DNA from: a virus
IMG/VR virus record: IMGVR_UViG_3300032093_000035
Span: 1-64,000 of that record
Length of the DNA stretch: 64,000 bases
Reading direction: 5' to 3' (one strand)
A program made the translations under genes and the position numbers. Numbering within the stretch: the stretch's first letter is position 1; each line of letters opens with the position of its first letter. Below are positions 28,101 to 37,000 of the stretch, in pieces. Under the pieces are notes generated by a model. The model worked only from the letters and a program-made list of their open reading frames with translations, ran no database searches and was not told where the DNA came from.

Positions 28101-28270
28101 GTTACTACAGCAATACTTTCGCCGGTGCAATGTTGTGCGATATAATCAAACATGTTGCGAAACACTTCACGATATTCTCGGTGTCGTTTCAATGTACGAA
28201 TATGCACATCTGAAATGTGAAATATTTTGTTGATTACAGTTTGTCCTGTGTCAATATGTTTTATGTCCAT
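25130..28270 (-). CDS. 47-46: Mre11-Rad50 (gp47-gp46) fusion recombination nuclease
   Basis: 1046 residues in one frame. Residues about 15-350 are a calcineurin-like nuclease with SDVHIR, VTGDIVHS, LGNHDMN, MHHGAV and LGDIHKPA. From about 370 an SMC-type ATPase begins (FEFDNMFSYGEGNVINF), with Walker A in the variant form AANTSGKSS, Q-loop AFSLQADNNNFIE, a long coiled coil, a zinc hook CKYC near residue 720, signature SGMERFISSLAIRIAL and Walker B FIAIDEGWGSLD. T4 encodes these as separate genes 47 and 46, which resect DNA ends for recombination-dependent replication. Here they are naturally fused. It overlaps the primase gene by 10 bp. Confidence 0.93.
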   Translation of the reverse strand: MDIKHIDTGQTVINKIFHISDVHIRTLKRHREYREVFRNMFDYIAQHCTGESIAVVTGDIVHSKLDMSPELVDMLVEFFDGFMIPTVVILGNHDMNLNNMHRTDAISPVINVIKNPNIIFIKENGLFEIGGVVFNHMAVDVAPTEYIRANQFDAAYKIAMHHGAVNTAKTDIGYQISNEHVGVDLFDGHDITLLGDIHKPAQFLNDAKTIAYPGSLIQQNHGEALDHGILVWDLPCREAKFVEIQNDYGYVTLEVEGVTIVKAPHRMPNKPRVRIKFNDTSAADMKKLIATIRKKYDVQDITIQRSAAISNTNATSSFTIGNVRDVEYQNTLITDFISVNYPQATADETDAIRHINRTINSKLPAVESVRHMTWHPIQFEFDNMFSYGEGNVINFENMKDVCGLFAANTSGKSSLLDAITYTIFDKCSKTGKAHEVLNNKKASFRGKFTFEMNGVTYTIERNGIKQKNGHVKVLVDFYTDTENLNGEERSDTNKSIRRYLGTYDDFILTAFSLQADNNNFIEKSQRERKDLLSQFLDITVFEQLYQLASDEIKETAGKLKSYKKTDFDVIINDADTIISNNQQDITSLETQEDELQEKRNDYQNEIVDLIQTKQPTTYTGPNINELTKIETELTKKISQLQADIETEETTLETLTSEYLIIKKDKRKYNETDLSDKLQQLEKLEKELAQIDSSIKKQQGIINAKQEKINHLSDHEYDPNCKYCVSNVFVQNAIEAQNTIIADRDILTELSATQLQLKTTISTYSDVRTDANALAILKQKHETKRLAIEKQELQIQIIEGELQTRESELETCLERQESFKANATAITHNELIDEKINKLKTSIDSATIKIKTITDTIRSKHGKIEVAKTTKKTAIESLDTYKQLETEYKAYEYYLESVKRDGVPYELIAKAMPKIEAEINNVLNQVVDFNMVLQSDGKNINGYIIYDEDNFWPLELTSGMERFISSLAIRIALINVSALPRPNFIAIDEGWGSLDTEHISAVVNLFDYFRIKFDFSIIISHVDSMRDMVDNLIEVNKLNGFSQISHN

Positions 28271-29205
28271 ATCATTCCCATTTTAAGTTGCATTAACCGT
28301 TCAAAAGTTAATACATCGGTATCTTGTATAATTTCGTTGATTCGTTGAAAGCCTAGTTCTGCGGCATCTTTATCTCGCAGTTCTATAAAGTACACATTTA
28401 AGCCTTCTGACATAAATCGCTCTGCAATTTGAATTGCATTTTTCAATGCATCAGCATCCAAACAAATATAAATGTCTCGTACTCGTTCTTGTATGATTTT
28501 CTTTTGTAGTGCAGGTTGAATGATTTTTCCGAACAACGGAATTGCATTGCGTTTAATTGCGATTGCATCAAAACTTCCTTCACAAAGTATGATTGGTTGT
28601 GACCAATTTATAAAAAGGTCAAACCCAATAATGTCTTTTGAAATTTTTGGATTCTTGTGTTTTTGTGTGTCTGATTTATAATATGCTCTAGACACAAAAT
28701 AATTCAATTGACCCATGGCATCATAGCTAGGAATAATTATTTTGCCGGAATACTCTCCAGACTCGCAAAATCCAATTCGATACTTGATGATATCAAATAT
28801 AGTTACTCCGCGCTTTTTTAAATAATGCACGGCATTACGATAATCCGGAGATGTTTTAGGAATCCAAAGTGGTTTGTACTCAGCCGGCAATTGTATTGTT
28901 TCTACTTTTGTTGGAGCATCATTGTTTACACGATATCGAGATGATTCGATAATACGTGATAATTGTTCAAAACGTTCTTTAGGTAGATTGAGTTGTTTGA
29001 ACAAAGTAACAATGCTACGACCTTTTTTATCAGATATCCAACAATGCCAAGCATTCTCACCGTTTGAATTAGTGTGAATATCAATTTCTAATTTTGGCTT
29101 GTAGTGAGAAACAAAAGGAGAGAAGAATGCAATGTTATTACCAGACGTAGGTTTACCTTTACCTAGTACTGATTCTAATAACTGTAATAACTTAATATTC
29201 TTCAT
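28261..29205 (-). CDS. 61: DnaG-type primase (gp61-like)
   Basis: 314 residues. The TOPRIM core is clear: IILCEGSFDAIAIKRNAIPL near residue 205 and IYICLDADALKNA near 247, with an upstream GKIIIPSYDAMGQLNYFVSR. The N-terminal part has the layout of a CHC2 zinc domain (IAFFSPFVSHYKPKLEIDI, then AWHCWISDKKG), but only one of the expected cysteines is present, so zinc binding may be lost. It makes RNA primers for lagging-strand synthesis. It overlaps the nuclease fusion gene by 10 bp and has a long AT-rich region ahead of it. Confidence 0.88.
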   Translation of the reverse strand: MKNIKLLQLLESVLGKGKPTSGNNIAFFSPFVSHYKPKLEIDIHTNSNGENAWHCWISDKKGRSIVTLFKQLNLPKERFEQLSRIIESSRYRVNNDAPTKVETIQLPAEYKPLWIPKTSPDYRNAVHYLKKRGVTIFDIIKYRIGFCESGEYSGKIIIPSYDAMGQLNYFVSRAYYKSDTQKHKNPKISKDIIGFDLFINWSQPIILCEGSFDAIAIKRNAIPLFGKIIQPALQKKIIQERVRDIYICLDADALKNAIQIAERFMSEGLNVYFIELRDKDAAELGFQRINEIIQDTDVLTFERLMQLKMGMIWT

Positions 29206-29393
29206 TAATATAATATAAGTAATATACTGTACTAATCCAATAAATTATATTAATATAATAATAAATAATATTAGTTAGACACATACATTACATTTCTGGC
29301 CTAACGATCGATTCAATACTGAATCAATCTATTAATTAATATGAATCATTAATTATCATAGAATGTATTAAAAATTTTTCACAAAACAAACCT
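29206..29393. other. AT-rich intergenic region with inverted repeats
   Basis: A 188 bp gap, long for this genome, between the resolvase and primase genes. It is made largely of A and T with TTAATATAATA-type repeats, the inverted repeat GATTCA-ATAC-TGAATC, and several ATTAATTA steps. The primase-nuclease transcript must start here. An origin, early promoter or middle promoter are all possible, and I see no decisive sign of any one. Confidence 0.4.
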
Positions 29394-29876
29394 TTATCCA
29401 AAAAAAGTTTTAATTGTCTTTGGTTCTTCGCCAGTCTTCAAACATTCCGTGAGCCAATCTGCGGGAATATCTTTCTTTGCAACATGTTTAATACCCAGCT
29501 TTAATGCATAAGCTTCATATGTAGTTTTGCTACCTTTTGATATTTTTTGTTGGGGTGATTGGAATACCATACGAATATCTACACCGGGATTCGATGCTAG
29601 CACATGTTTCATTTTAAGACGATCGGCACTAGTCCATCGGCCTTTAGTTTCAATGTACATTAATTCACCATTCTTTTTAGTAAACACAAAATCTGGAGTG
29701 TATTTTGCTTTACGTTCTGGTACTATATAATTTAGTATTTCAGTTTCATAATTCAAAGGATATTCAGTAGTTTTTATTTGATCTGCTACTGTGTGTTCTA
29801 ATCCTGATTTATAACCGTATTTTAGCGCTGCAGCTCTTTTTGAGTTGCCAGAGCTATGATAATGATTTTTTGCCAT
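29394..29876 (-). CDS. T7 endonuclease I-like Holliday junction resolvase
   Basis: 160 residues. The core reads YKSGLEHTVADQI, YETEILNYIVPERKAKYTPD, FVFTKKNGELMYIETKGRWT and SADRLKMKHVLASNPG. The E...PD...ExK arrangement (E27, PDF near 62, IETKGR near 75) is that of phage T7 gp3-type endonuclease I, a junction-resolving PD-(D/E)xK nuclease that debranches DNA before packaging. The C-terminal 45 residues are an extra basic/helical tail. It precedes the primase and Mre11-Rad50 genes, consistent with a DNA recombination role. Confidence 0.85.
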   Translation of the reverse strand: MAKNHYHSSGNSKRAAALKYGYKSGLEHTVADQIKTTEYPLNYETEILNYIVPERKAKYTPDFVFTKKNGELMYIETKGRWTSADRLKMKHVLASNPGVDIRMVFQSPQQKISKGSKTTYEAYALKLGIKHVAKKDIPADWLTECLKTGEEPKTIKTFFG

Positions 29877-29889
29877 AACCTATTTCTTT

Positions 29890-30426
29890 TTACCAATCGA
29901 CTAATACCATGTTTCCGTCCCACATCATAACGTTGTCAGAACGAAAATCTAAATCTAAATCGAATTCTGGAATTTGAAGTTTATCTATATCTGTTTTTAA
30001 TGTGTTTAAAAAATTATCAATTATCGGATTAATACTTCCAGCATCAGGTAAAAAATCAAATATTGAAACTTCGCCTCCTTCATCCCGAGCAAATGAAGCA
30101 AAGTCTTGCATAAATAAATCAATTTCTTTTTTTAACCGAGTTGGTAGTTCCGAAGCATTTGCCATTATGTACATGTTTTTACCATCAACATAATATACCG
30201 GTATAAATGTAGTAAACTCATTGTATCTATCAACGATAATACTTGCTACTTCATATTCATCACGTTCTTTAGTAATCTTAAAAACTTTATCTTCTCTATC
30301 AATTTCATAAACGCGACCGTTATCACCAGCACCAATTAAACGGAATTGTTTTTGTTGTATTTTGTCTAAACATTTCTGAATATCTGAATTTGATATTTCT
30401 TTTAAAAGTTGTTTTAATCGTATCAT
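29890..30426 (-). CDS. Mini protein-kinase-like protein with capsid-targeting-like N-terminus
   Basis: 178 residues. It begins MIRLKQLLKE-IS, matching the MIRLKxLLxE start shared by other genes here, with a predicted gp21 cut after Glu10. The body has kinase-fold landmarks: glycine loop RLIGAGDNGRVYEI at 29-42, VFKITK with a candidate ATP-binding Lys near 50, a Glu in EYEVAS near 59, DFRSDNV with D160 and N165 spaced as in HRDxxxxN, and LVDW with D177 in the DFG position. The protein stops there, so it lacks an activation segment and C-lobe tail. It could be an active minimal kinase, a small-molecule kinase or a pseudokinase. Confidence 0.7.
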   Translation of the reverse strand: MIRLKQLLKEISNSDIQKCLDKIQQKQFRLIGAGDNGRVYEIDREDKVFKITKERDEYEVASIIVDRYNEFTTFIPVYYVDGKNMYIMANASELPTRLKKEIDLFMQDFASFARDEGGEVSIFDFLPDAGSINPIIDNFLNTLKTDIDKLQIPEFDLDLDFRSDNVMMWDGNMVLVDW

Positions 30427-30428
30427 GA

Positions 30429-31994
30429 TTACCTAGGAATTACATTGTTATTTAAGTCCATACGAACTAAGAAATTTAAATCTACATTTGCTGGTTTTTT
30501 AATTGGTTGTGCTAATTTTCCAATTGCTAACAATTGCCCTGCATCATCATACAATCCTATAGTTGTTATATACGGAGTAAATGTACTACTAGTAACAAAT
30601 GAATGGTATGTAATATCATTATCCGCCGTAAGAGTTGGATTCAATGACATATTAAAATCACCAGCATCTAATTTAACAATAACACCTAATTCATAAATTG
30701 TAACCGTGCTTTTATACTGAAAGGAAATAAAATCATTAACGGTATTATGAAATCGATAATCTGGAGTTGATACTATCGCGATTCCTTGTTTTGCAAAAAT
30801 ATTTCCTACGTGATTAGTTTGAAGTAGTGTACCAGTTGTTAGATCCGGTGTGGCTAAAGATCCAATTTCTGCAAGAGATAGTGACTTATTAAATATTCTA
30901 ACTTCATCAATAACAGCTGTAAGATTTGATCCAGTAGTAGTATAACCTCCAATATACAATTTATCTGTGTTATCAATACGTGCTGATGCCGATAATGGTG
31001 ATTGCGTATTAATTAGTAATGGACTAGTAGCAGATGATTCTAACGCTCCATTTACATACAATTCAACCGAGCTGCCAGATTTTTGACAAATAAAGTGATT
31101 CCAGTTAGTTGTATTAAAAACAGATGATGTAATTTGTGTTTTAAATGTAGTGCTACCCGCTACAGAAAATACAATCTGATTGCTACCGCTCAATTCAATT
31201 CGGAACGGATATTGTGGAGTTAAACTACTAGATGCTTTTGTTGCAATTAATTGTGTTGCATTAGATGATCCGGAGAACCAAAAAGCAATTGCATAATCAT
31301 GATCACGATCATAAAATCCGTTTAAATCAGATTCAATATAACCAGCACCATCAAATTTAGCAGCTAATCCAACCGGTAAACTTGATATGTCGGCATCAGG
31401 TACTCCTGGTACATATGTTACTCCTGAACATACATATGGTACTCTGCTAGTATCGAAATATTCATTAAATCCTTCATACCACATCACCCCTGTAGCAAAT
31501 GATGAAGTATCAATATCCACATTGTATAAATTGCCATATCGATCAGACTGAATGCCGCTACCAACATTATGTTTTATTTCAAATGATTTTGGTTTAACCG
31601 ATTCTCCGTATTTTAATTGTGGTATAGAAAATATCGAAGCTGTTTGATACAAGTATTTATGTGTACGATTTAAATCTGTTGGACCTAGTGTGTTATATGG
31701 TTGATCTTTATATTTGTAAAATAACTGATTAACTGAATAATATGTTACAGTTTGCAAACTATCATCAATATTTTTTGCATCATTATATGTTAATTCGGTA
31801 TCTAGAGCTGGTAATACATCTGAATATACTCCTTGTAATGGCAAACAACTCGAAGTAGCACTACCGGAGCCTATCACCCATTGCTTATAACTTTGGAACG
31901 GTGTTAAACTAACATCAGAACTATTTATCTTTTTGAAAACAGTTGGATACACCCCTTGATATGTGTCAGTATTTGAAATTTTTGTTTCTGCCAT
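30429..31994 (-). CDS. Virion protein with LamG-like domain
   Basis: 521 residues. The middle (about 215-385) is a LamG/concanavalin-like sandwich: AAKFDGAGYIESD, YAIAFWFSGSS, WNHFICQKSGSSVELYVNGA and AVIDEVRIFNKSLSLAEI are its characteristic strands. The last 80 residues (FTPYITTIGLYDDAGQLLAI then GKLAQPIKK) are very similar to the C-terminus of the next upstream gene, indicating a shared module. Such proteins decorate baseplates and fibres and may bind surface glycans. It has its own promoter nested in a terminator hairpin. Confidence 0.75.
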   Translation of the reverse strand: MAETKISNTDTYQGVYPTVFKKINSSDVSLTPFQSYKQWVIGSGSATSSCLPLQGVYSDVLPALDTELTYNDAKNIDDSLQTVTYYSVNQLFYKYKDQPYNTLGPTDLNRTHKYLYQTASIFSIPQLKYGESVKPKSFEIKHNVGSGIQSDRYGNLYNVDIDTSSFATGVMWYEGFNEYFDTSRVPYVCSGVTYVPGVPDADISSLPVGLAAKFDGAGYIESDLNGFYDRDHDYAIAFWFSGSSNATQLIATKASSSLTPQYPFRIELSGSNQIVFSVAGSTTFKTQITSSVFNTTNWNHFICQKSGSSVELYVNGALESSATSPLLINTQSPLSASARIDNTDKLYIGGYTTTGSNLTAVIDEVRIFNKSLSLAEIGSLATPDLTTGTLLQTNHVGNIFAKQGIAIVSTPDYRFHNTVNDFISFQYKSTVTIYELGVIVKLDAGDFNMSLNPTLTADNDITYHSFVTSSTFTPYITTIGLYDDAGQLLAIGKLAQPIKKPANVDLNFLVRMDLNNNVIPR

Positions 31995-32000
31995 GCTAGT

Positions 32001-32043
32001 AAAAACCCTGCTATATTTAATAATAAATATAACAGGGCTTAAA
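32001..32043 (-). terminator. Terminator hairpin overlapping a late-promoter-like element
   Basis: On the minus strand CCCTGTTATATTTA and TAAATATAGCAGGG form a long stem with a four-base loop, followed by TTTTT. The stem itself contains the TATATTTATTATTAAA late-promoter-like element for the next gene, so the same bases appear to terminate one transcript and start another. Confidence 0.75.
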
Positions 32044-32056
32044 TCAGAGTGTTATT

Positions 32057-33352
32057 TTAGAAATCTAGTTTAACACGTATAAGAGCTTCACGCTGGAATG
32101 ATTTTAGCAATGGTTGACTTAATTTTGCAACCGCTAACAATTCTTGACTGTCATTGTATAATCCAACTGTGGTAACATATGTTTTAGGATCACCAACAAA
32201 TGTAGATTGTGCTAATTGACCAACACTACCAGTAACATAAGATGGATTGTTTGAGAAGTTGTATTCTGCATTTTTAATTCGTACAAAATAATGTGTGCTT
32301 GTTATTTTTTCAGAATTTCTTGCTAAAAATCCATATGGGTCAGATGTTTCAGGATCAGTAAATAATGCAGATCCAGAAATAGAACGGAACAATGTAAAGT
32401 GATTGTTACCTTCAGAACTAGAAGATACATTCGTAGCAAATCCTAATTGTTGATCAAGCATTTTACCATCCAGTACTAATACTCCATGATCTGGATATGC
32501 TAATCCATAATATACCGGCGATGCTGAATTATGTACTCCTGAATTTATAGAACCGGAGACTATGTTATAGATTTTTCCAGAATCACCAACGGTAGCCGAT
32601 GCTAATGAAGAATCGTCAATTAATTTAATAACACGTGTACCGACAGTAACAGACCCAGTTGCATTCGATGTGCGAGTAGCAATTGATACTAATGGCAATT
32701 CAAAATTTCCAGCGTCTAAACGTTCTTTAAGTCGGTTTCTTTTAAAATTCACAATATAGATTGAATCTGTACTACCAGATCCAGCAGTTGTAAATCTTGA
32801 ATCGTTAGGCTTTAATAAAAGCTGACGGTATTGTGAATATACTGCTTTTGATGGAGAGTCACTCAATGTACCTTGTGAATCAGAACCACTACCCAACGCA
32901 TTACCATATGCTAATGAAAATTGCGTCGCAGCGCCTTCATTTGTAGAATCTTCTTGATACACATCAACATAATATCGGCGCTGAGATGTTGTTTGTGCAG
33001 ATCCGGATGCGTATGTAGTTAAACTAGCAATACCATCACTCCAAACACCTGCAGTAACTACTTCAGTTTGATTTGATATAACATCATTTAATTGGTCAAA
33101 CTTTGTAAATACACGACCATTTCTTGCTAACACGGAAATTTGTTGCTGATTGGCAATTATTTCATTTGCTAATTGTTGAGCTAATTGTTGTACTTGCTCA
33201 TTAATTGCGGTTGTATTAGTTTGGGCAGCACCATCTCTAACAGCTATATTATTTGCCGCTTGACTAACATTGATGGGAGATACATTTCCACGCCCCGTAG
33301 GAACCCCGCCGTGTTTGTCTTGTAGTTTTAAATATTTAATAAAATTGTTCAT
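32057..33352 (-). CDS. Baseplate/tail structural protein with shared C-terminal module
   Basis: 431 residues. A Gln/Asn-rich helical segment (NEQVQQLAQQLANEIIANQQ) precedes a long beta-rich body. The C-terminal part (TYVTTVGLYNDSQELLAVAK, LSQPLLKSFQREALIRVKLD) is clearly related to the end of the following LamG gene. ISVLARNGRVFTKFDQLNDV has no known motif. Its place between two other structural genes supports a virion role; the exact component is not identified. Confidence 0.7.
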   Translation of the reverse strand: MNNFIKYLKLQDKHGGVPTGRGNVSPINVSQAANNIAVRDGAAQTNTTAINEQVQQLAQQLANEIIANQQQISVLARNGRVFTKFDQLNDVISNQTEVVTAGVWSDGIASLTTYASGSAQTTSQRRYYVDVYQEDSTNEGAATQFSLAYGNALGSGSDSQGTLSDSPSKAVYSQYRQLLLKPNDSRFTTAGSGSTDSIYIVNFKRNRLKERLDAGNFELPLVSIATRTSNATGSVTVGTRVIKLIDDSSLASATVGDSGKIYNIVSGSINSGVHNSASPVYYGLAYPDHGVLVLDGKMLDQQLGFATNVSSSSEGNNHFTLFRSISGSALFTDPETSDPYGFLARNSEKITSTHYFVRIKNAEYNFSNNPSYVTGSVGQLAQSTFVGDPKTYVTTVGLYNDSQELLAVAKLSQPLLKSFQREALIRVKLDF

Positions 33353-33367
33353 ATGTTATTTCTTTTA

Positions 33368-34036
33368 TTAGCTTGAAACTGCCGTTCCGGTTGTTACAGA
33401 AGTAACTTTTTTAACAGTTAAATTAATTGTTACACTACCACCTGTTTCATTACCAACAATAGTAATTGTCGCAGTTTTATCTTCCAAATATTGTGCTTTA
33501 GCAATAACTCGGAATTCAAATCCTGCAACTGCTACACTTTGTGCATCTTCATTATCACCAATAAAACGAGGTATTGTAGGTAATACGGTATTTTGTAATG
33601 CTCTAGTTACCTGAATATCTGCTACGGTTGAATCAGACAAAATTGCAGTGTAACCTAAATTTGAGTTACCACCCTGCATGTTGCTAGTATTCGGTGTAAT
33701 TGCTGCTCCATCTCCTGGTGCTAACAGTGTAATTGCAGTATTTCCAACAGTTACAACTGGTATATTAGTAGTTTGTTTTGGTAATGTAATTAATTTTGAA
33801 CGCAATGCTTGTGTCTCATCAGGAATTGCTTCAGTGATTGGCATATTTTCAATAATTACACCGTAATAATTAGTTCCTAATGGATGATTTGGATTCCATA
33901 ACGAATAATCAATTTCATCATCACCTAATGCAAACTGAGTAATTTTAAATGCGTTTCCGCCTTTTGCTAATAATTCTCGGCCTTTAAGAGTTAAAATTGC
34001 ATCAACTGTTACAGAACTATTATTTAAGTATCCCAT
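33368..34036 (-). CDS. Structural protein, unknown
   Basis: 222 residues beginning MGYLNNSSVTVDAILTLKGR and continuing ELLAKGGNAFKITQFALGDD. This opening (AILTxKGRExLAxG, FxITxFALGDDEIDY) resembles a widespread family of uncharacterised phage tail-region proteins, often near baseplate genes. The C-terminal half is a beta-sandwich-like, Val/Thr-rich domain (ATITIVGNETGGSVTINLTV). Expression is probably linked to the promoter element 15 bp upstream of its start. The role is inferred from position. Confidence 0.7.
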   Translation of the reverse strand: MGYLNNSSVTVDAILTLKGRELLAKGGNAFKITQFALGDDEIDYSLWNPNHPLGTNYYGVIIENMPITEAIPDETQALRSKLITLPKQTTNIPVVTVGNTAITLLAPGDGAAITPNTSNMQGGNSNLGYTAILSDSTVADIQVTRALQNTVLPTIPRFIGDNEDAQSVAVAGFEFRVIAKAQYLEDKTATITIVGNETGGSVTINLTVKKVTSVTTGTAVSS

Positions 34037-34050
34037 ATGTTTTATTCCTA

Positions 34051-34064
34051 TTTTATATAAATAT
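34051..34064 (-). promoter_or_regulatory. Late-promoter-like element
   Basis: The coding strand reads ATATTTATATAAAA, 15 bp before the 222-residue structural gene. Confidence 0.5.
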
Positions 34065-34078
34065 GTTATGTTAAAAAA

Positions 34079-37000
34079 TTATACCAAAACAAAACTTCCT
34101 TGATCACTATTAGTTTGATACACCAATTGATTTGGATTTGTTGCACGCCATTCTACTACTGGCTTACCGTCAACGGTTTCAGTTGAATTAACATTGAATG
34201 CCGGTGATGTAAGTTTAGCTCCGGAATATTTTTGATTGTCTCGACCTGCAGGTAAAAAGTCTTGCACTTGGGCAAAACTTCCTGTTAAGTTTCTGAAATT
34301 TGATACAACGCCATACGACCCTGAACCATACGAGCTAGTACCATAATATGAACCTGAAAATGATGATGACGCTGCAAAATATGAGCCAGATGCTAAACTT
34401 AACTCAGATGTTACTGCATCAAGTATTACTGGTAGTATTGCTTCGCTTTGCCAATATGGGGAAGATGCAGTTATATACGTGCTTCCACTTTGAATTAAGT
34501 ATGTGTATGAATATGGAGTTCCATCATACTTATCAGCAGTTGAAGCTGTTAAATATGCTTGCCATTGATCATCGTCTTGTGCAGATATAGTTAAAATTTT
34601 ACCGTCAACAGAACCTAGATAATTTATATATTCACCACTCGCAGTTGGCTGTGAATTAGTAATTTCAGCATAATATGAATTATCATGAATACGTATCTCC
34701 GGAAGTATAGATGTTTTATTTCTTTCTAATATATTAGGCTGTATTAATACGCCGAGTAATTCATCAACACGTGCTGGCAATAATTGTTCTAATTGTTTGA
34801 AGAATGATAAGTCAAACAATGTAAACATTTTTATATACGAATTAATATCTGTAGCTTGTTGATACTTTTTCCAATATGATTCTGCAAACTGCGTTAAACT
34901 ATCATATGAATCAGAATTAATATCTCCCGGATCACCGATATAATTATCTAAATCAATAAAACCTAATTGTGCAATGATATCTTCATCGATCATTGTTTGT
35001 GGAGAAAAATATACTCCTAGTTTTTTACTATCAATTGGAGCAACATCATATTGACTACGTTCTGCTCTAGTTTTTATATCTAATGTACCTACTAATACAT
35101 TGTTTTCAATACGTACTTTGTTATCATCATATGTGCCAGCACCAATTGATACCGCATCATAGTAGTACGTTTCTTCTATAGAATCATATGGTATATTATT
35201 CGTCCATCCGCTAAATGATGATGATATTGTAGATGCCTTAGGTTGTATCCCGAATAAACTAGCAGTTGTAGCATGATTAATATTTTGATTCAACGGTAAA
35301 CGATAAACTAGTTCATTATACGCATCTAACGAATCATATGCTCCAGGAGCTTTAACGTGATTATCAAATGATGTATTAGAAATTGGATAATTCCATATTC
35401 TGAATTCTTGTAATTGTCCTACTAATCTCGACGCCCCAGTACTAGTATCACCAAATATAATTGATCCAGATCCAGGTAATGATGCTACTGTAGATGCTGA
35501 AGCTGCTGCAACAATTTTACCATATTTAGCTCGTTTTGCTAAAATTTCTAAATTGCTGCCATTTGTTTTTAACATTAAATTTAACCAGCCACCATCAAAC
35601 AATTCAATAGAATTTGACCCAGTACCATTAATTTGTATAGTTCCACGTGTCCCAGACGTATAATCTAATGTCACTGCATTATTACCAACCTTAAACAAAT
35701 TCATTGTGCTTGGCATAGTTGGATTTGTAATAACATCATCAGTTCGGAAACGAAGTTCAATTGAATCAATTGATCCCGAATAATTAGTTGTGACAGTACC
35801 AGCTGTATTTGTAATTAAATCTAATGCATAATCAAAATTTAATTTTTCATATACCGGTGCACGTTCAATTCTAGGACCGCCATATTCTTTAATTGTAATA
35901 AGTGATTGTGGAATACCATAACAAGACAACAATGCTTGTATGCTTCGTTTAGTACCTTTTGATTTTAATAGTAATGGCAAGTTATTAACAATGCGACGCC
36001 AAACTGCGTATGTCATATTCTGGCCAGATACTGACGGATCACCTACTGAATTTGACCCGGTAAGCGGTATTCCTGCTTCTGATGTACCTAATACATACTG
36101 CCATAAATCTTGATATTGATTACCGTCGGTTAAGTTCCAACCAAATTGTTTTGCTACGGAATATAGCAATTCATTTGGCATACCTAATTTAGGATTTTCT
36201 TCTCGTTTGTTAATTTGAGACATATGATTGATATACGTGTAAAGTATATCATAATGATGCCCAAGCATATTAACAAATGTTTCCATTGCCACATTATTCT
36301 CATCATATCTAATATATTCAGGTACTGTGCGGATCAATGAATTTAAATTAAATGTATCGTATGCGGTCGCGTATGAATACATTGAATCAAACCATGTAGT
36401 AAATTGACTACTAGTTAATGGGTATAATGCAAATGGATATGTCGAATTTGATTTCGGTGCCGGCGTCAAATAACTGCCGGTGATTCTGGCTACATTTGGT
36501 GATTCATGTGGCACAGGATAAGTAAAAATCATTGACGATGACTGATAGTATAAATACTTTTCAAAATCATCAAATCCACCAATTAAATTTGTTTTTTGCA
36601 ATGTATAATCTGCGGCATTAGTAGTTGCAACACTACCCGATATTAATGCGATTGCCGCAGATTGTGAATTATAGTATTCAACTAATGATAATTTGTATCT
36701 GAAATTTTCTAAACGTTCTGTTGCTGAACTATAGAATACAAAATTATTAAAATCTGAATAATCAATGTTTAATTTTACTCCGGATAAACTTCCAGAAAAA
36801 TATGAATCGACAATTTGCTGTGATGTATTAATCGATGACCCGAGTAAATCAGTCCAATTTTTTAATCCAGTAGTTGTTGAAGTATTGTATGAATAATTTG
36901 CATACCAGTTAGGACCAGCTAATACATTTTGTTCAATTTCAATTTCTTTTGCATTTATATAAACATTATCAACAAATGGCTCTTTTTGTTCTTGAGCAAT

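Noticed and set aside
28261-29205. Primase start MKNIKLLQLLE as another capsid-targeting leader
   Set aside because: It matches (L/I)xE by chance composition, but a replication primase is not expected in the head and the leader lacks the MIRLK pattern.
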